DNA from: Granulicella sp. dw_53
GTDB lineage: Bacteria > Acidobacteriota > Terriglobia > Terriglobales > Acidobacteriaceae
Assembly (NCBI RefSeq): GCF_018449545.1
Contig: NZ_JAAVUR010000004.1
Span: forward strand, 1 to 64,000
Direction of reading: 5' to 3'
DNA length: 64,000 nucleotides
Shown one piece after another: positions 1 to 9,618 of this stretch; within the stretch, counting starts at the first letter, position 1; every line of letters begins with the position of its first letter. Made by a program: the position numbers and the translations under genes. The notes beneath the pieces are model-generated. The model worked only from the letters and a program-made list of their open reading frames with translations. It ran no database searches and had not been told where the DNA came from.

Positions 1-168
1 CTAGATAACGCGGTCAGGCCTTGGCAAAGAAATAGACGGAACGTCGACATCCTGATGAAGATCGAAGTAACACCGATGAACCTGTGTTTGAGAAACGGCG
101 CAATCGGTTCTTGCCCTTCAGAAGCAGACACGCTCGTCGAACGTGTCACCGCTGCCGAGCCAGCGTGA
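1..168 (+). CDS. possible 3' end of an unidentified gene cut by the window edge
   Basis: One forward frame is open from base 1 to a TGA at 166-168 (55 codons). The peptide has no motif I recognise, such as the tail of a priming sugar transferase. Position upstream of a polysaccharide chain-length gene would suit the end of another polysaccharide gene, but that is only context. It may equally be chance. Confidence 0.22.
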   Translation, partial: LDNAVRPWQRNRRNVDILMKIEVTPMNLCLRNGAIGSCPSEADTLVERVTAAEPA

Positions 169-636
169 AATTTCTGTACGGCGATCATAAAAGTAGAAAA
201 GCACCGTCCAGGTGGCCGGACCATTTCCTCTTCCCTTCGCAGACATACTAATAGACAAAGACGAAAACCCTCGGAGGCAACGAAATAAGTCGGCATGTAT
301 TCTGGAAGAACGCGGTAGATTTAAAAGCGTTGAGGCTCGCTTAAGTATGGCCCACGTTTGGTTCCGAAATTGTTCTTTGCAGGTTGTGTTCGCTTTAGGA
401 GATGCTTCTATGGAGCTAAGTTCATGTGAAAAGGCCTCCTATCAGACATGACATGTCGCGGCGGAGAGGTCTTCGCCGATATCTCGGCATATCTCACAAA
501 AATACCGCGTAAATCCTCGATAGCACTGCGAAATGATCCGGAATCGAAACGATGCTCCACAACCTCGACTGCTGAGATTAGGGCCATTCGAACGAGTAAT
601 AACAGCCGCTATATTGTGTAATAAGGGAGATGTACC
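169..636. other. intergenic region upstream of the wzz-like gene
   Basis: About 470 bases with no convincing gene. A 79-codon forward frame at 212-451 has neither a ribosome site nor a recognisable motif. The 3' end carries the leader of the chain-length gene, with an A/T-rich stretch around 610-622 and a GGGAGA ribosome-binding site about six bases before the ATG at 637. I see nothing else here. Confidence 0.4.
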
Positions 637-1863
637 ATGCAGCTCGAAACTCCACTAAACGTCGGCGAGCGATCCTCTGAAACAGAGGAAAAGTTACAAC
701 GGCTTGACGCTATTTCGGCCAAAGATGGAATCGACTTGATTCAAGTTGTTGCTCTGCTCTGGCGAAATAAGAAGACGATTTCACGGTTTGTCTTGTTGAC
801 TGGAGTGCTCACCACATTAGTCGCGTTCTTCGTTTTGAAACCCACATTTACCGCAAACGCTGTTTTTCTGCCGCCACAATCTGCGCCTGGAAGCGCGATG
901 AACCAGCTGATGGGACAAATTGGCTCCCTCGGAGCGGTCGGCGCTCTCGGTGGGCTTAAAAGCTCAGGGGATGTTTATATCGGCATTCTCGGGAGTCGCA
1001 CAATAGCAGACATGTTAGTCAAACGATTCGATCTGCAGAGTGTTTACAAGACGAAAAGACTTAGCGATACGGAAACCATGCTGAAGAACAACAGTAAATT
1101 CGTCGCCGGCAAAGATTCGTTGATCACTATTAGCGTCGTGGACGACGACCCCCAACGCGCCGCTAGTCTAGCAAACGGATATCTGGATGCTTTATACGAA
1201 CAAAATGGAAGATTAGCACTCACAGAATCGGGACAGCGGCGAGTCTTTTTCGAACAACAACTTGTCCGAGAAAAAGATGTTCTTGCTGACGCGGAAGTAG
1301 AATTGAAAAAGACACAAGAGCAAACAGGAATGATTATTCCCGCTGGGCAGGCTCAAGTCGCGATCGAGGCAATGCAGCAACTAAGAGCCCAAATTACGAG
1401 TCGACAGGTCGGACTTGGCGTTTTGCAACAGAGTGCCACAGATCGCAATCCTGAGGTGGTTCGCAGTCAGATTGAAATTGAAAGATTACAGGAACAGTTG
1501 CGCAAGCTAGAGAACAATTCTTCTCAGAGAACTCCGGGTAGTGTTGACGCTCCAACCGCGAAGGTCCCAGAGTTGGCCTTAGAATATGTCCGCAAGCAAC
1601 GTGAAGTCAAATACCACGAGACGTTGTTTGAATTACTAGCGCGGCAGTATGAGTCTGCGCGACTCGATGAATCGCGCGAAGCCCCTCTTTTGCAGGTTGT
1701 CGACAAAGCTATCGTTCCGGATAGAAAATCGGGTCCACATAGAGCATTATTGGTGTTGGGTGGTAGCTCCCTCGGGTTGATTGCAGGGGTGCTTTGGGTC
1801 ATCCTACGGGATGCTTTTAAGAACTATTCTAGGTCTTTAAGTGCCATCGATAATCCTCAATGA
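637..1863 (+). CDS. Wzz/GumC-type polysaccharide chain-length determinant
   Basis: A 408-residue polysaccharide co-polymerase that would set the length of exported chains in the inner membrane. It has the family layout: a cytoplasmic N-terminus with a Wzz-like segment (about residues 30-48), a first membrane helix (49-67), a large periplasmic part with long Gln/Glu/Arg-rich coiled-coil stretches (about 185-335), and a second helix (about 368-390) after a Pro/Gly/Ser motif. There is no Walker A or tyrosine-kinase domain, so it is the kinase-less class. GGGAGA precedes the ATG at good spacing. It opens the polysaccharide cluster and is followed at once by a glycosyltransferase on the same strand. 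The family assignment is firm; the polymer is unknown. Confidence 0.85.
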   Translation: MQLETPLNVGERSSETEEKLQRLDAISAKDGIDLIQVVALLWRNKKTISRFVLLTGVLTTLVAFFVLKPTFTANAVFLPPQSAPGSAMNQLMGQIGSLGAVGALGGLKSSGDVYIGILGSRTIADMLVKRFDLQSVYKTKRLSDTETMLKNNSKFVAGKDSLITISVVDDDPQRAASLANGYLDALYEQNGRLALTESGQRRVFFEQQLVREKDVLADAEVELKKTQEQTGMIIPAGQAQVAIEAMQQLRAQITSRQVGLGVLQQSATDRNPEVVRSQIEIERLQEQLRKLENNSSQRTPGSVDAPTAKVPELALEYVRKQREVKYHETLFELLARQYESARLDESREAPLLQVVDKAIVPDRKSGPHRALLVLGGSSLGLIAGVLWVILRDAFKNYSRSLSAIDNPQ

Positions 1864-1957
1864 GGCTTCCTCAAGCTGCGATCGGAACTCCGAATTCCCG
1901 CGAACGTCGCCTTTGCCCGGCTTGTCGCCAGTATCTATAATACAAAGTGGTAATGAC

Positions 1958-2779
1958 ATGTTAAATGGTTATAGCTCGCGTTCTGATGGATCAGTGCTAC
2001 CGGAGAATAGCGACTCTAATGTGATAGCTGAACCGCTCGTATCGATCATCACTGCGGTATTCAACGGAAGTGATTCCATAACCAACTGTATTGAGAGCGT
2101 TTTGAATCAGGACTATCCCAGAATAGAACATATAATTCTCGACGGGGGTTCGACCGATGGCACGGTTGAAATTCTTCACAGCTATGGAGATCGGGTATCT
2201 TTATGGATCAGCGAACCGGATAGCGGGGTCTACGACGCATGGAATAAGGGGCTGAAACTGGCGCGTGGTGAATGGATCGCATTTCTTGGCGCTGACGACT
2301 TTTATCTGGCAGGCGCGATAAGCACCTACATGCAACTCGCAAATGAGCATCCCACAGCCGAATTTCTAACCTCGCGAGCCCGTCTCGACCACCCCACCGG
2401 CTATTCGCCAATCTTTGGGGGGCCGTGGCAATGGCCACGGTTTTCGACGGCGATGTCTACGATTCACGTGGGGGTGATGCACCGGCGAAGTCTTTTTGAG
2501 CGTTATGGAAATTTCGATACTTCGTATCGCATCGCGGCGGACTACGAATTTCTACTACGGGCACGAGAAAATTTACAATCCGCATTTACCCCTGCGACCA
2601 CAGTTGTGATGCGCGCTGGTGGGCTAAGTGACTCAACCGCAGCGCTTCGTGAGGCAATGCGAGTAAAGGTCGCAGCTGGCGTGCGTTCCCTCCCTATGGC
2701 GTTGTTGCAACTCCGTCTCGGCATCGCGAGATTTCATATTCGCCGAACGTATCTAAAAGCTCGATCGTTTTTTGTTTGA
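1958..2779 (+). CDS. family 2 glycosyltransferase
   Basis: A GT-A fold sugar transferase acting on lipid-linked repeat units at the cytoplasmic membrane face. The N-terminal domain reads PLVSIITAVFNGSDSI, then the LDGGSTDGT nucleotide-binding loop and a GADD (DxD-like) metal site near residue 115. The frame is open from 1841, overlapping the wzz-like gene, but the recognisable domain begins far inside. I prefer the ATG at 1958, which gives 273 residues and removes the overlap. Substrate and linkage cannot be read from sequence. It is the last forward gene before a long reverse block. Confidence 0.85.
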   Translation: MLNGYSSRSDGSVLPENSDSNVIAEPLVSIITAVFNGSDSITNCIESVLNQDYPRIEHIILDGGSTDGTVEILHSYGDRVSLWISEPDSGVYDAWNKGLKLARGEWIAFLGADDFYLAGAISTYMQLANEHPTAEFLTSRARLDHPTGYSPIFGGPWQWPRFSTAMSTIHVGVMHRRSLFERYGNFDTSYRIAADYEFLLRARENLQSAFTPATTVVMRAGGLSDSTAALREAMRVKVAAGVRSLPMALLQLRLGIARFHIRRTYLKARSFFV

Positions 2780-2830
2780 AGGCACGCACATCGAACAATA
2801 CCATATCGCAACTGATCACCTAGTATTTCT

Positions 2831-3748
2831 TTACCTCGGTTCGCGCCATGCGGACCGTGACCAAAAGGCCTGCTGACTTCCATAATACCAATAGAAAAGT
2901 CTGTAAACTGCATTGGGGAACCTGATTTTGGAGTTGAGTAGAGGGCGAAATGGAGAAAGCGCCGGCCCCATTAATCTGACAATTGCGTCAGCAATCCTAA
3001 ATCTTAGTTTAGCTCTTTTATCGCCCATTGCTTTGCCGGCTTCGGTCAAATAAAACGCTGGAAGTCCCTCGCTATATCGTTCAAGACGTTGGCACGCCTG
3101 GTCAAAGGTAAAACTCTGATTGTGATAACCGATAGCGGCTCGCCGAAAATACATCTTCATCCCACAGGTGTGGAGTCGATAGCCCAATTCGTGATCCTCC
3201 AATACTGAAAGAGATTCATTGAACCCATTATTTTTACGCAGAAATTCGGTCTTGAAACTAATATTGCAGGAGTAAAAGTACCGGGGATCCCCCACTTTAT
3301 TTTCCTTGAGCAATGAGAATCCAAACAGGCCTCCAAACTCACCATACCAACGCATAAATGGCGTGACAACTAATTCCGGAGACCAAGTAACATACCCAAG
3401 AAGAACCGATTCCAATTCGGCCCGTTCTCGATGAAATCGTGCGTGCTCTTCGAGCAACTGTGGGCTTGGGATCACATCGTCATCAACAAAAAGAACGACA
3501 GGGGAGTTCGTCTCGCGAAGGCCGAGGTTGCGTGCGCTCGCGACTCCTCGCTTCGGTTGGCACAGATATTTCACTGGCAGACGACCTTCAAAATCTATCA
3601 CAGTCTGATGAGTCGAGTCCGTCGAATCGTCGCTCACGATGATTAGCTCCCACAGCAGCTTTCCAGCAGCCAGCTCACAGAATCCTTGGAGGGTCCGTCT
3701 GAGCAACGCGCTACGGTTGTATGTCGGAACGATGACCGTGATGTCCAT
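2831..3748 (-). CDS. family 2 glycosyltransferase
   Basis: 305 residues. It starts directly with MDITVIVPTYNRSALLRR, followed by the SDDSTDST loop and the VDDD metal-binding motif near residue 95, all standard for inverting GT-A enzymes. A second conserved acidic region (LEDHELGYR, about residue 185) fits the catalytic base region of the family. There is no membrane helix. It lies at the 3' end of the reverse gene series that includes the polymerase and a GT-B enzyme, and so probably adds one sugar of the same repeat unit. Donor and acceptor are unknown. Confidence 0.86.
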   Translation of the reverse strand: MDITVIVPTYNRSALLRRTLQGFCELAAGKLLWELIIVSDDSTDSTHQTVIDFEGRLPVKYLCQPKRGVASARNLGLRETNSPVVLFVDDDVIPSPQLLEEHARFHRERAELESVLLGYVTWSPELVVTPFMRWYGEFGGLFGFSLLKENKVGDPRYFYSCNISFKTEFLRKNNGFNESLSVLEDHELGYRLHTCGMKMYFRRAAIGYHNQSFTFDQACQRLERYSEGLPAFYLTEAGKAMGDKRAKLRFRIADAIVRLMGPALSPFRPLLNSKIRFPNAVYRLFYWYYGSQQAFWSRSAWREPR

Positions 3749-3887
3749 AAAGTCCTTATAGGTAGAAATTTTAGGCCGTCTGGGTCGATCAAATCACAGT
3801 TGTTAGGCTAAACAGTTTCGCTCACCTATCTGCCTGTTATTCGGCATTACGCGTTTCATGAGTATTTGGGAGAGTGCATTCGAACTC

Positions 3888-5222
3888 TCACTTACGCGGG
3901 GTAGAAGATATTTTGCTTAGTCGAGGTTGCAGAAGAGGATTTTGTTTCCATTTTGAGGCACCCGCAATGGTAGCTATCCAAAGCAAAAAACCTCCATTAA
4001 AATAGTTCGCGCTTCGTATGAAGCTCGATGCCACAAAACAAAATATTAATGCGGTTTGGGTCGTTGCCACCAAGTTAGGCCCATGTTTCCCATAATGCCG
4101 AAGTCTCTTTTCAAGCTGAATCCACCACCAGATGATCCAGACGTAAAGTACAATTCCGCCTACCCCAGCCTCTGAAACAATCTTTGAAAACATGAATGAG
4201 CCATCTTCAGCATTCAAACCGTCGAGTCCGAACTGTTGGCCAAGAGCGTAACGGGCAGGGACGTCGGGAAGAGGAACACATCCCATCATGTTCAGACCAA
4301 GTCCGATTCCATGTGTACGCTGCAAATTGAACAAAGCGTCCTGCCACCCTTGTAAATAGACCAAGCTGGAGACATTATTATCGTCGCCCGGGGCGGCTAC
4401 CCCCATAATCCGTGTCAAAGTGGGCATAATAAACCTGTCATAATTAATCGTCGCGCCCAACGCAATCAGGAGTCCTATCCCCAAACTGGCTATTACGGCT
4501 TGACGCACCTTCCTCTGAACATAGAGGCGGTATATGATCCAAACCGCAATAAAAACAATTAGCGTCGAAGAACGAGAGAGTGCTAAAAGCCCGGCAAGCG
4601 CCATCATTCCTTTTTGCCGAGTACTCTTCTCTTTGGCCACTAGCAGAATAGCGATGCAAGGAAACAGGGAGAAGGCAACGTGGCTCGGCTCCGAGAATAG
4701 GCCAGATAGCTTTCCTTCGGCACGATAACCCGCTTGATCGGGGAACATGTTAGGAAGTATCATTTCGACGAAAAATGCCCCAAACGCTACGACGAGTACC
4801 CACGAGGCAGTTCTTTGCAGGTTGAACCAATCACGATCAGTCGCCCTGTTCCCAACTTCCAATCCGATCAGGACTAAAAATAATAAGATAGGCATTGTAA
4901 GGACAAATTTTTGCAGATGGTCGTTGCAGGGGCCAGCTGACGCAACAAGGAAGGACAGAAATACATACACCACAAAGGCAAGGAGCACTTTGGCCGACGC
5001 TAGTGCAATTCTCCAATCCTTCCCGATCCAGACCGTTCCGGAAACGAGAAACACAACAACATTTAAGCCGAGGCTGAACCCACCTACCTTGACAATGAAT
5101 GGCCATAATACAGTGTTGGCAACAAACCATAACTGCAGCATGCTTATCATGCTTGTAGGCTCTCCATGCGGGCGAAACTTTAAATTCGAACCATTTGTCG
5201 AACTAGCATTTGGAACGGTCAA
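3888..5222 (-). CDS. Wzy/O-antigen ligase-like polysaccharide polymerase
   Basis: 444 residues, almost all hydrophobic helices separated by short loops, with one longer extracytoplasmic loop in the second half (about residues 265-330). This layout is typical of the Wzy_C/O-antigen ligase superfamily, which has little sequence conservation. The location between glycosyltransferases and in the same cluster as wzz- and wzx-like genes supports a polymerase that joins repeat units on the periplasmic side. It begins 7 bases downstream of the preceding GT-B gene, so the two are probably cotranscribed. A ligase role is the main alternative. Confidence 0.7.
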   Translation of the reverse strand: MTVPNASSTNGSNLKFRPHGEPTSMISMLQLWFVANTVLWPFIVKVGGFSLGLNVVVFLVSGTVWIGKDWRIALASAKVLLAFVVYVFLSFLVASAGPCNDHLQKFVLTMPILLFLVLIGLEVGNRATDRDWFNLQRTASWVLVVAFGAFFVEMILPNMFPDQAGYRAEGKLSGLFSEPSHVAFSLFPCIAILLVAKEKSTRQKGMMALAGLLALSRSSTLIVFIAVWIIYRLYVQRKVRQAVIASLGIGLLIALGATINYDRFIMPTLTRIMGVAAPGDDNNVSSLVYLQGWQDALFNLQRTHGIGLGLNMMGCVPLPDVPARYALGQQFGLDGLNAEDGSFMFSKIVSEAGVGGIVLYVWIIWWWIQLEKRLRHYGKHGPNLVATTQTALIFCFVASSFIRSANYFNGGFLLWIATIAGASKWKQNPLLQPRLSKISSTPRK

Positions 5223-5229
5223 AGCGCCC

Positions 5230-6258
5230 TCATGACGGTGTCTGAATTAGTCGCTGGTAGATCGCCAAATAAGCTGCCCCGACCTTTAATCTACGGCACT
5301 GGTCCATTACGGAGGTTGGAGGACAGTGTGCTTCCGGGTTGTCGAGGGCCTTGCGAATTGCCCTAATAATGGAATCCTCAGATCGAGGGTCCGCAAGAAC
5401 CGCACCCTCATAAAGCTCCTGCCTAGCGTAGGGCAAGTCAGCTAGGACTAACGGCTTTCCCGCCGCCGCCGCTTCCAACGCAGAGATCGGCTGCTGCTCT
5501 AGATAACTGGGAAGTGCGAAAACAGTCCCCTCCCGATAAGCGGCAGCTAATTCGACCGACCCCGGTTCTAATCCGTGAATCCAGCGTTGACGGCCTCCAA
5601 CAGGCATAGCTTGCGCCACCGCCAGTCCGTAGTTCTCTTCGCCTGTCAGTACGTTTCCCACCAGTAACAAAGGGACGCCTAGCTTGCGGCAAGCCCTGAC
5701 TAACGCAAGCTGGTTTTTCCGGCGACAGATATTGCCCACGCACAAAACATAATTTTCTATCTCGAATAAGGCATTATGAGTGCTATGCGCCAATTCGAAA
5801 AATATATCTTCAATGACATTAGGTATTATGGTCACTTTCTCTGCGGGAAATTTCACGGTTCCAATTAGATAGCGAGCTTGAGCTTCATTCACTACCGTAA
5901 TGCAATCGAGCGCCGCTAGCATCGGTCTGCGCAACCGCGCGGGGCCTATCGCCAAGGAAGCTAGATGTCGCAGCCAAGATTTCCAACCCGGATAATTTAC
6001 AAGAGCACTCAACACAGTTCTTTTCCCTCCGGTCCGCGCCCACTTCACTGTATTTGTGTGCTGTAACTCCAGTCCCCAACAATGCAATACCTCAAAATCC
6101 GCCTCCTTCCTCCAAAAGTCGAGGGGCGCGATGTTCGCGCCTGCCACACGCGCCGCCTCCATCGCCGCTATCATCTGTACTTCGAATCCACCGAATGCGA
6201 AGCAATGAGGTTGAAATGGGACAACTCTTACAACTGGCCCCGAAAGCATTAATCTCAC
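5230..6258 (-). CDS. GT-B (family 4-like) glycosyltransferase
   Basis: 342 residues. The C-terminal half has the retaining GT4 pattern: NYVLCVGNICRRKNQLALVRAC (nucleotide-binding region), then PSYLEQQPISALEAAAAGKPLVLAD, which carries the conserved E-x7-E region near residue 265. The N-terminal half has an FGGFEVQ segment like the GGxE loop of GT4 enzymes. A sugar transferase acting on the nascent repeat unit is the best reading; the donor cannot be deduced. It stops 7 bases before the polymerase gene begins, which suggests coupling. Confidence 0.84.
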   Translation of the reverse strand: MRLMLSGPVVRVVPFQPHCFAFGGFEVQMIAAMEAARVAGANIAPLDFWRKEADFEVLHCWGLELQHTNTVKWARTGGKRTVLSALVNYPGWKSWLRHLASLAIGPARLRRPMLAALDCITVVNEAQARYLIGTVKFPAEKVTIIPNVIEDIFFELAHSTHNALFEIENYVLCVGNICRRKNQLALVRACRKLGVPLLLVGNVLTGEENYGLAVAQAMPVGGRQRWIHGLEPGSVELAAAYREGTVFALPSYLEQQPISALEAAAAGKPLVLADLPYARQELYEGAVLADPRSEDSIIRAIRKALDNPEAHCPPTSVMDQCRRLKVGAAYLAIYQRLIQTPS

Positions 6259-6389
6259 TCCTTGCCGCCATCTGAAATAGAGTCATTCTTGAGTGCAACG
6301 AGAAGGAATGCGACGGAAGCCGCCTCCATCTTAATATTCGTACAAGAGCTACTTACAATCTGAGCTGTCACGCCGATTTTAATCGCTTT

Positions 6390-7205
6390 TTACAGGGCAG
6401 TCTTCTGAAAGACCCGGTTGTGACCAACCTGTAAAATCTCGCGAAAATGAGTGCGGTCGACTTCCTTCGCAAGACGTGAAGGCCCAGGATGTCCCGCCGT
6501 TGATAGGATCGGGGAGGGGGCATAGCTCGTTGTCAGGCCCGAGTCATCCAACACGATTAATCCGCCAGTTCGCAGGTTAGAAGCGCACAGATCCCAGTCG
6601 CGCCGAGCAATCTCGTAGTCGTGATTGCCATCAATATAAATGCACGACCATTCCTGTGATGCGATTAATTCGGCAGCCATTCGGTCCGTTGAATAAGCCT
6701 GTAATAGTCCCGGAGCGGGCAGCGAAAAATGTGCAAAATTCTCGAGGGTATCTTCGTAATAATTCAAATCGTGCCGATACTTGGAAACAGCATCGCCCGC
6801 CGGGGAAAATGGTGAAATACCCTGCATAGAAGCGTCAAATTTAAAATGACGCGCTAGCATGGCTGCAAGGCTGAGGGTTTGTCCACGGAACACGCCAATT
6901 TCAAGGAAATTTTCTGGAGCGAATTTCCGAAATAACAAGAACCACATTACATGAAATGATCTCTCGCCAAAACCTCGACCATTACTTTCAAAGTAAGCGC
7001 GGTGTTCGCGCAATGACTTCGGCAGCCGGGTGTGAAAATAGTGAAAACAATGTTGATAAAACTCCGTCGGGTTCGCTAGACTTTCTTCCCACTGCGATTC
7101 CGAGATTTCATCCGCAATTCCAGTAAACCGGCGCAATAGCCGACTTTCTGCCCGCCGCACTTTCCAGTTGCCACGACGGCTTTTGAGAAACCCAGCGATG
7201 TTCAT
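6390..7205 (-). CDS. class I SAM-dependent methyltransferase (Methyltransf_24-like)
   Basis: 271 residues. The AdoMet motif I is FLEIGVFRGQTLSLAAMLAR (about 99-118); an acidic motif YIDGNHDYEIARRDWD near residue 197 and LRTGGLIVLDDSG near 220 match the Methyltransf_24/cephalosporin-hydroxylase-like group often seen in polysaccharide clusters. A metal site built from Asp/His residues of the IDGNHDY motif is likely. It probably O-methylates a sugar, but the target is unknown. The neighbours on both sides are reverse-strand cluster genes. Confidence 0.78.
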   Translation of the reverse strand: MNIAGFLKSRRGNWKVRRAESRLLRRFTGIADEISESQWEESLANPTEFYQHCFHYFHTRLPKSLREHRAYFESNGRGFGERSFHVMWFLLFRKFAPENFLEIGVFRGQTLSLAAMLARHFKFDASMQGISPFSPAGDAVSKYRHDLNYYEDTLENFAHFSLPAPGLLQAYSTDRMAAELIASQEWSCIYIDGNHDYEIARRDWDLCASNLRTGGLIVLDDSGLTTSYAPSPILSTAGHPGPSRLAKEVDRTHFREILQVGHNRVFQKTAL

Positions 7206-7347
7206 TCCTTTACCATATTATCAGAGAGTTGCGATGTAGATGGAAGCGCAAACGGACGGCGGTGAGATCAGTTTGAAGCACCACAGCCGATCGCATCCAC
7301 TCAAAAGACGCGAGGATGCGAGAGCCTTCAGCACCAGCGAAAGCTGG

Positions 7348-8247
7348 TTACTGTATGGCATCGGGAGCTTTTTTTCGCAGAGCTATAACCGTACCTTGCT
7401 TAACTTCCGAGGGAATTAATTGAGACCCATCTGAATCAAATCGGAAACATAAAAATCCGAACTCCTTGAGAAATAACGTAATCTCAGGGAGATCCGAACT
7501 ACATTCCATAATCATGGTAAGGTTGGTCGAAGCGACTACCGTTTGTTGAGCTCCCAGAAAAACGGATAGTTCGGCCCCTTCCACATCAATGATAATGAAA
7601 TCCACTGGCGTTATCTCTCCGCCGCAAGCGTCACTCCAATACTTATCCAAGGTAGTGCACGAAACTACTTCGATCGCGGCCGGCGTTGGGGTCTCCGTTA
7701 AGGGTCGCACGTAGAAGTGACCATCGAATTCGGGATGAAGGCTGTCACCGTTGAGCGACAGCTGCCCTTGAAAGTCCGCGAGAGCTATATTGTTCGCTAC
7801 TACATTTCTGCAACCGTTGAGCTTGACATTTTCCTCTAATAAAGCGAAATTTCGAGAAGAGGGCTCAAATGCGTGAACAATACCATCTAGTCCAACTAGC
7901 CTGGAGGCAATAATCGTATAAAGGCCAGTGTTCGCCCCAATGTTCAATACCCGCATCCCTGGCTGGATCTCCCGAGTGACGAGTTCTCGCTCACGTTCCT
8001 CAAATGGCCCTTGCCAAACGCACTTAGCTATCTGCCCCTTCGTCACCATTGAAATGGTGTGACCTCCTTCTTTAAAAGAAATTGGCCACCGGCTTAGTGG
8101 TCCGCTTCGTAAGGTCCACAGAAGTCCAGTGACCTGCTGCCAGATGGGTCGGAAGGCAGTCCGTATTGTGGGGTAACGGTTTCCGAAATTGCGAACCGTT
8201 GAAAATACAATCCCTATCCCTCTCGTCCGCATATTCATGTTATCCAT
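7348..8247 (-). CDS. FkbM-family methyltransferase
   Basis: 299 residues. The AdoMet-binding motif reads VLNIGANTGLYTIIASRLVG (about 107-126), followed by VHAFEPSSRNFALLEENVKLNG, which is the FkbM signature, and a late IIIDVEGAELSVFLGA motif near 212. FkbM enzymes typically O-methylate sugars or polyketides; in this setting a sugar hydroxyl is the likely target. The N-terminal 100 residues are less conserved. The 143-base gap to the next reverse gene holds no obvious feature. Confidence 0.84.
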   Translation of the reverse strand: MDNMNMRTRGIGIVFSTVRNFGNRYPTIRTAFRPIWQQVTGLLWTLRSGPLSRWPISFKEGGHTISMVTKGQIAKCVWQGPFEERERELVTREIQPGMRVLNIGANTGLYTIIASRLVGLDGIVHAFEPSSRNFALLEENVKLNGCRNVVANNIALADFQGQLSLNGDSLHPEFDGHFYVRPLTETPTPAAIEVVSCTTLDKYWSDACGGEITPVDFIIIDVEGAELSVFLGAQQTVVASTNLTMIMECSSDLPEITLFLKEFGFLCFRFDSDGSQLIPSEVKQGTVIALRKKAPDAIQ

Positions 8248-8324
8248 TTTGTTTCAGAACTACCGATTCGCTTTACTGTTTGAGAGAGAAAATTCCTACA
8301 ATTTTCTCTCTTTTACATGCGCTA

Positions 8325-9302
8325 CTATTGTTTTGCTTTAGATAACTCGGGGAGAATTCGTCGCAGGCCAGTCCGTATCTTATTGCTCACAGAAGCATAG
8401 CGCTGAGATGAAAGTCCCCTTGTTTTCTCGTATTGCAAAATGGCTTGATGGTCAAGGTCGTCACTACACATGTCTGGAAAGGCGACCACGTCGTCGCGTT
8501 GAACACTCTGGGCAATTCTTTGCAAATCGGGACCATATTGCTCTCTAATTCTGTTCATGTTTCGAATCGCCATTTTAGGCAATTCAGAATGAGGGTTGGT
8601 ACGAGTTCCTCCCCACTTCACTTCGGAGTAATAGCGAAGTGCGAAAACGCCGTTTGCATAACCTGCGATTGTGGTTCTGATAGCGAGATCCGTATCGTCA
8701 TGCATATATGGAGCCAAATTCTCATTCATAAATCCCACTTCTCTAACTATTTTCGTAGGCACGCAGACAGGACTCTTGACTGGTACCGTGCGATATGCAA
8801 ATCTGCCGGGGAGTAAAATTTCTGCGTCTGGAAGCCCGTGCCCGTATGCATTCTCGATTAGTTTAATTATCGGCGTAGAGACTGCCGAACTCCGTGCATC
8901 GGGCGCAAAGTTTGCTCCCATTCGAAATGAAACGAAACCGAGAGTCCCCTTGCCCCACTCATAGAGCTGTTTAATTTTTGCCTCGAGGTTCAAATCCGCC
9001 AAGATGACATCATCCTGAAGAATGATGTTATAGCCATCGCCCTCTTGCGAAGCCGCTCGTAATCCTGTGTTGATCGACAATATTTCGTGTACATCTGGGG
9101 CATACAACTTGACGAGAGGCACTCCCTGATATTTTTGGATGAACTCGTCCAGAATTGCCTCTGTGTCGTCAGTACAACCGTCGAGGACGGCGAATATTTT
9201 ACTCTGAGGTCCGCAGCAAAGCAGGACTGACACCAGCACATCGTGGATCAACTCTTCTTTGTTGTGGATCGTTATAACGTAGTTGAAAAATGGCTCGGCC
9301 AT
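8325..9302 (-). CDS. family 2 glycosyltransferase
   Basis: 325 residues with YVITIHNKEELIHDVLVSV at the N-terminus, AVLDGCTDDTEAI as nucleotide-binding loop and ILQDDVIL as DxD metal site near residue 97. A HDDTDLAIR segment near 202 corresponds to the catalytic acidic region. GT-A inverting transferase is clear; the sugar is not. It is the first reverse gene below the divergent promoter region at 9303-9534, so the five reverse genes down to about 5.2 kb may form one transcript. Confidence 0.83.
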   Translation of the reverse strand: MAEPFFNYVITIHNKEELIHDVLVSVLLCCGPQSKIFAVLDGCTDDTEAILDEFIQKYQGVPLVKLYAPDVHEILSINTGLRAASQEGDGYNIILQDDVILADLNLEAKIKQLYEWGKGTLGFVSFRMGANFAPDARSSAVSTPIIKLIENAYGHGLPDAEILLPGRFAYRTVPVKSPVCVPTKIVREVGFMNENLAPYMHDDTDLAIRTTIAGYANGVFALRYYSEVKWGGTRTNPHSELPKMAIRNMNRIREQYGPDLQRIAQSVQRDDVVAFPDMCSDDLDHQAILQYEKTRGLSSQRYASVSNKIRTGLRRILPELSKAKQ

Positions 9303-9618
9303 GGATTGTGGGATCCTCGGTTAGTGTGCCGGAACGCCTTATTCGGGCTGCCTCCTACCCACCACCTGTATCTTTCGAATATTACGCTTCTGTTTCAATG
9401 GGATTGATGAGACGTCGTCGCCTGTTCTTTGTGATGGTCGCCATGTCTGATTCGGCGAACACGATCCAAATGCGAGGATGGTTCCCACACAACTCTATCC
9501 TCATCCCTCATCTTCAGTCTATGGTTCCAGTTAAGTGGAAATGTGGATCTCACTACAATCTAGTATATATACATATGGCGTGGCAGCTTTTTCCCACGGA
9601 CCAGGCAAGAAGGTTACC

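Noticed and set aside
212..451. 79-codon forward frame upstream of wzz
   Set aside because: No ribosome site, no motif, unlike composition; likely chance.
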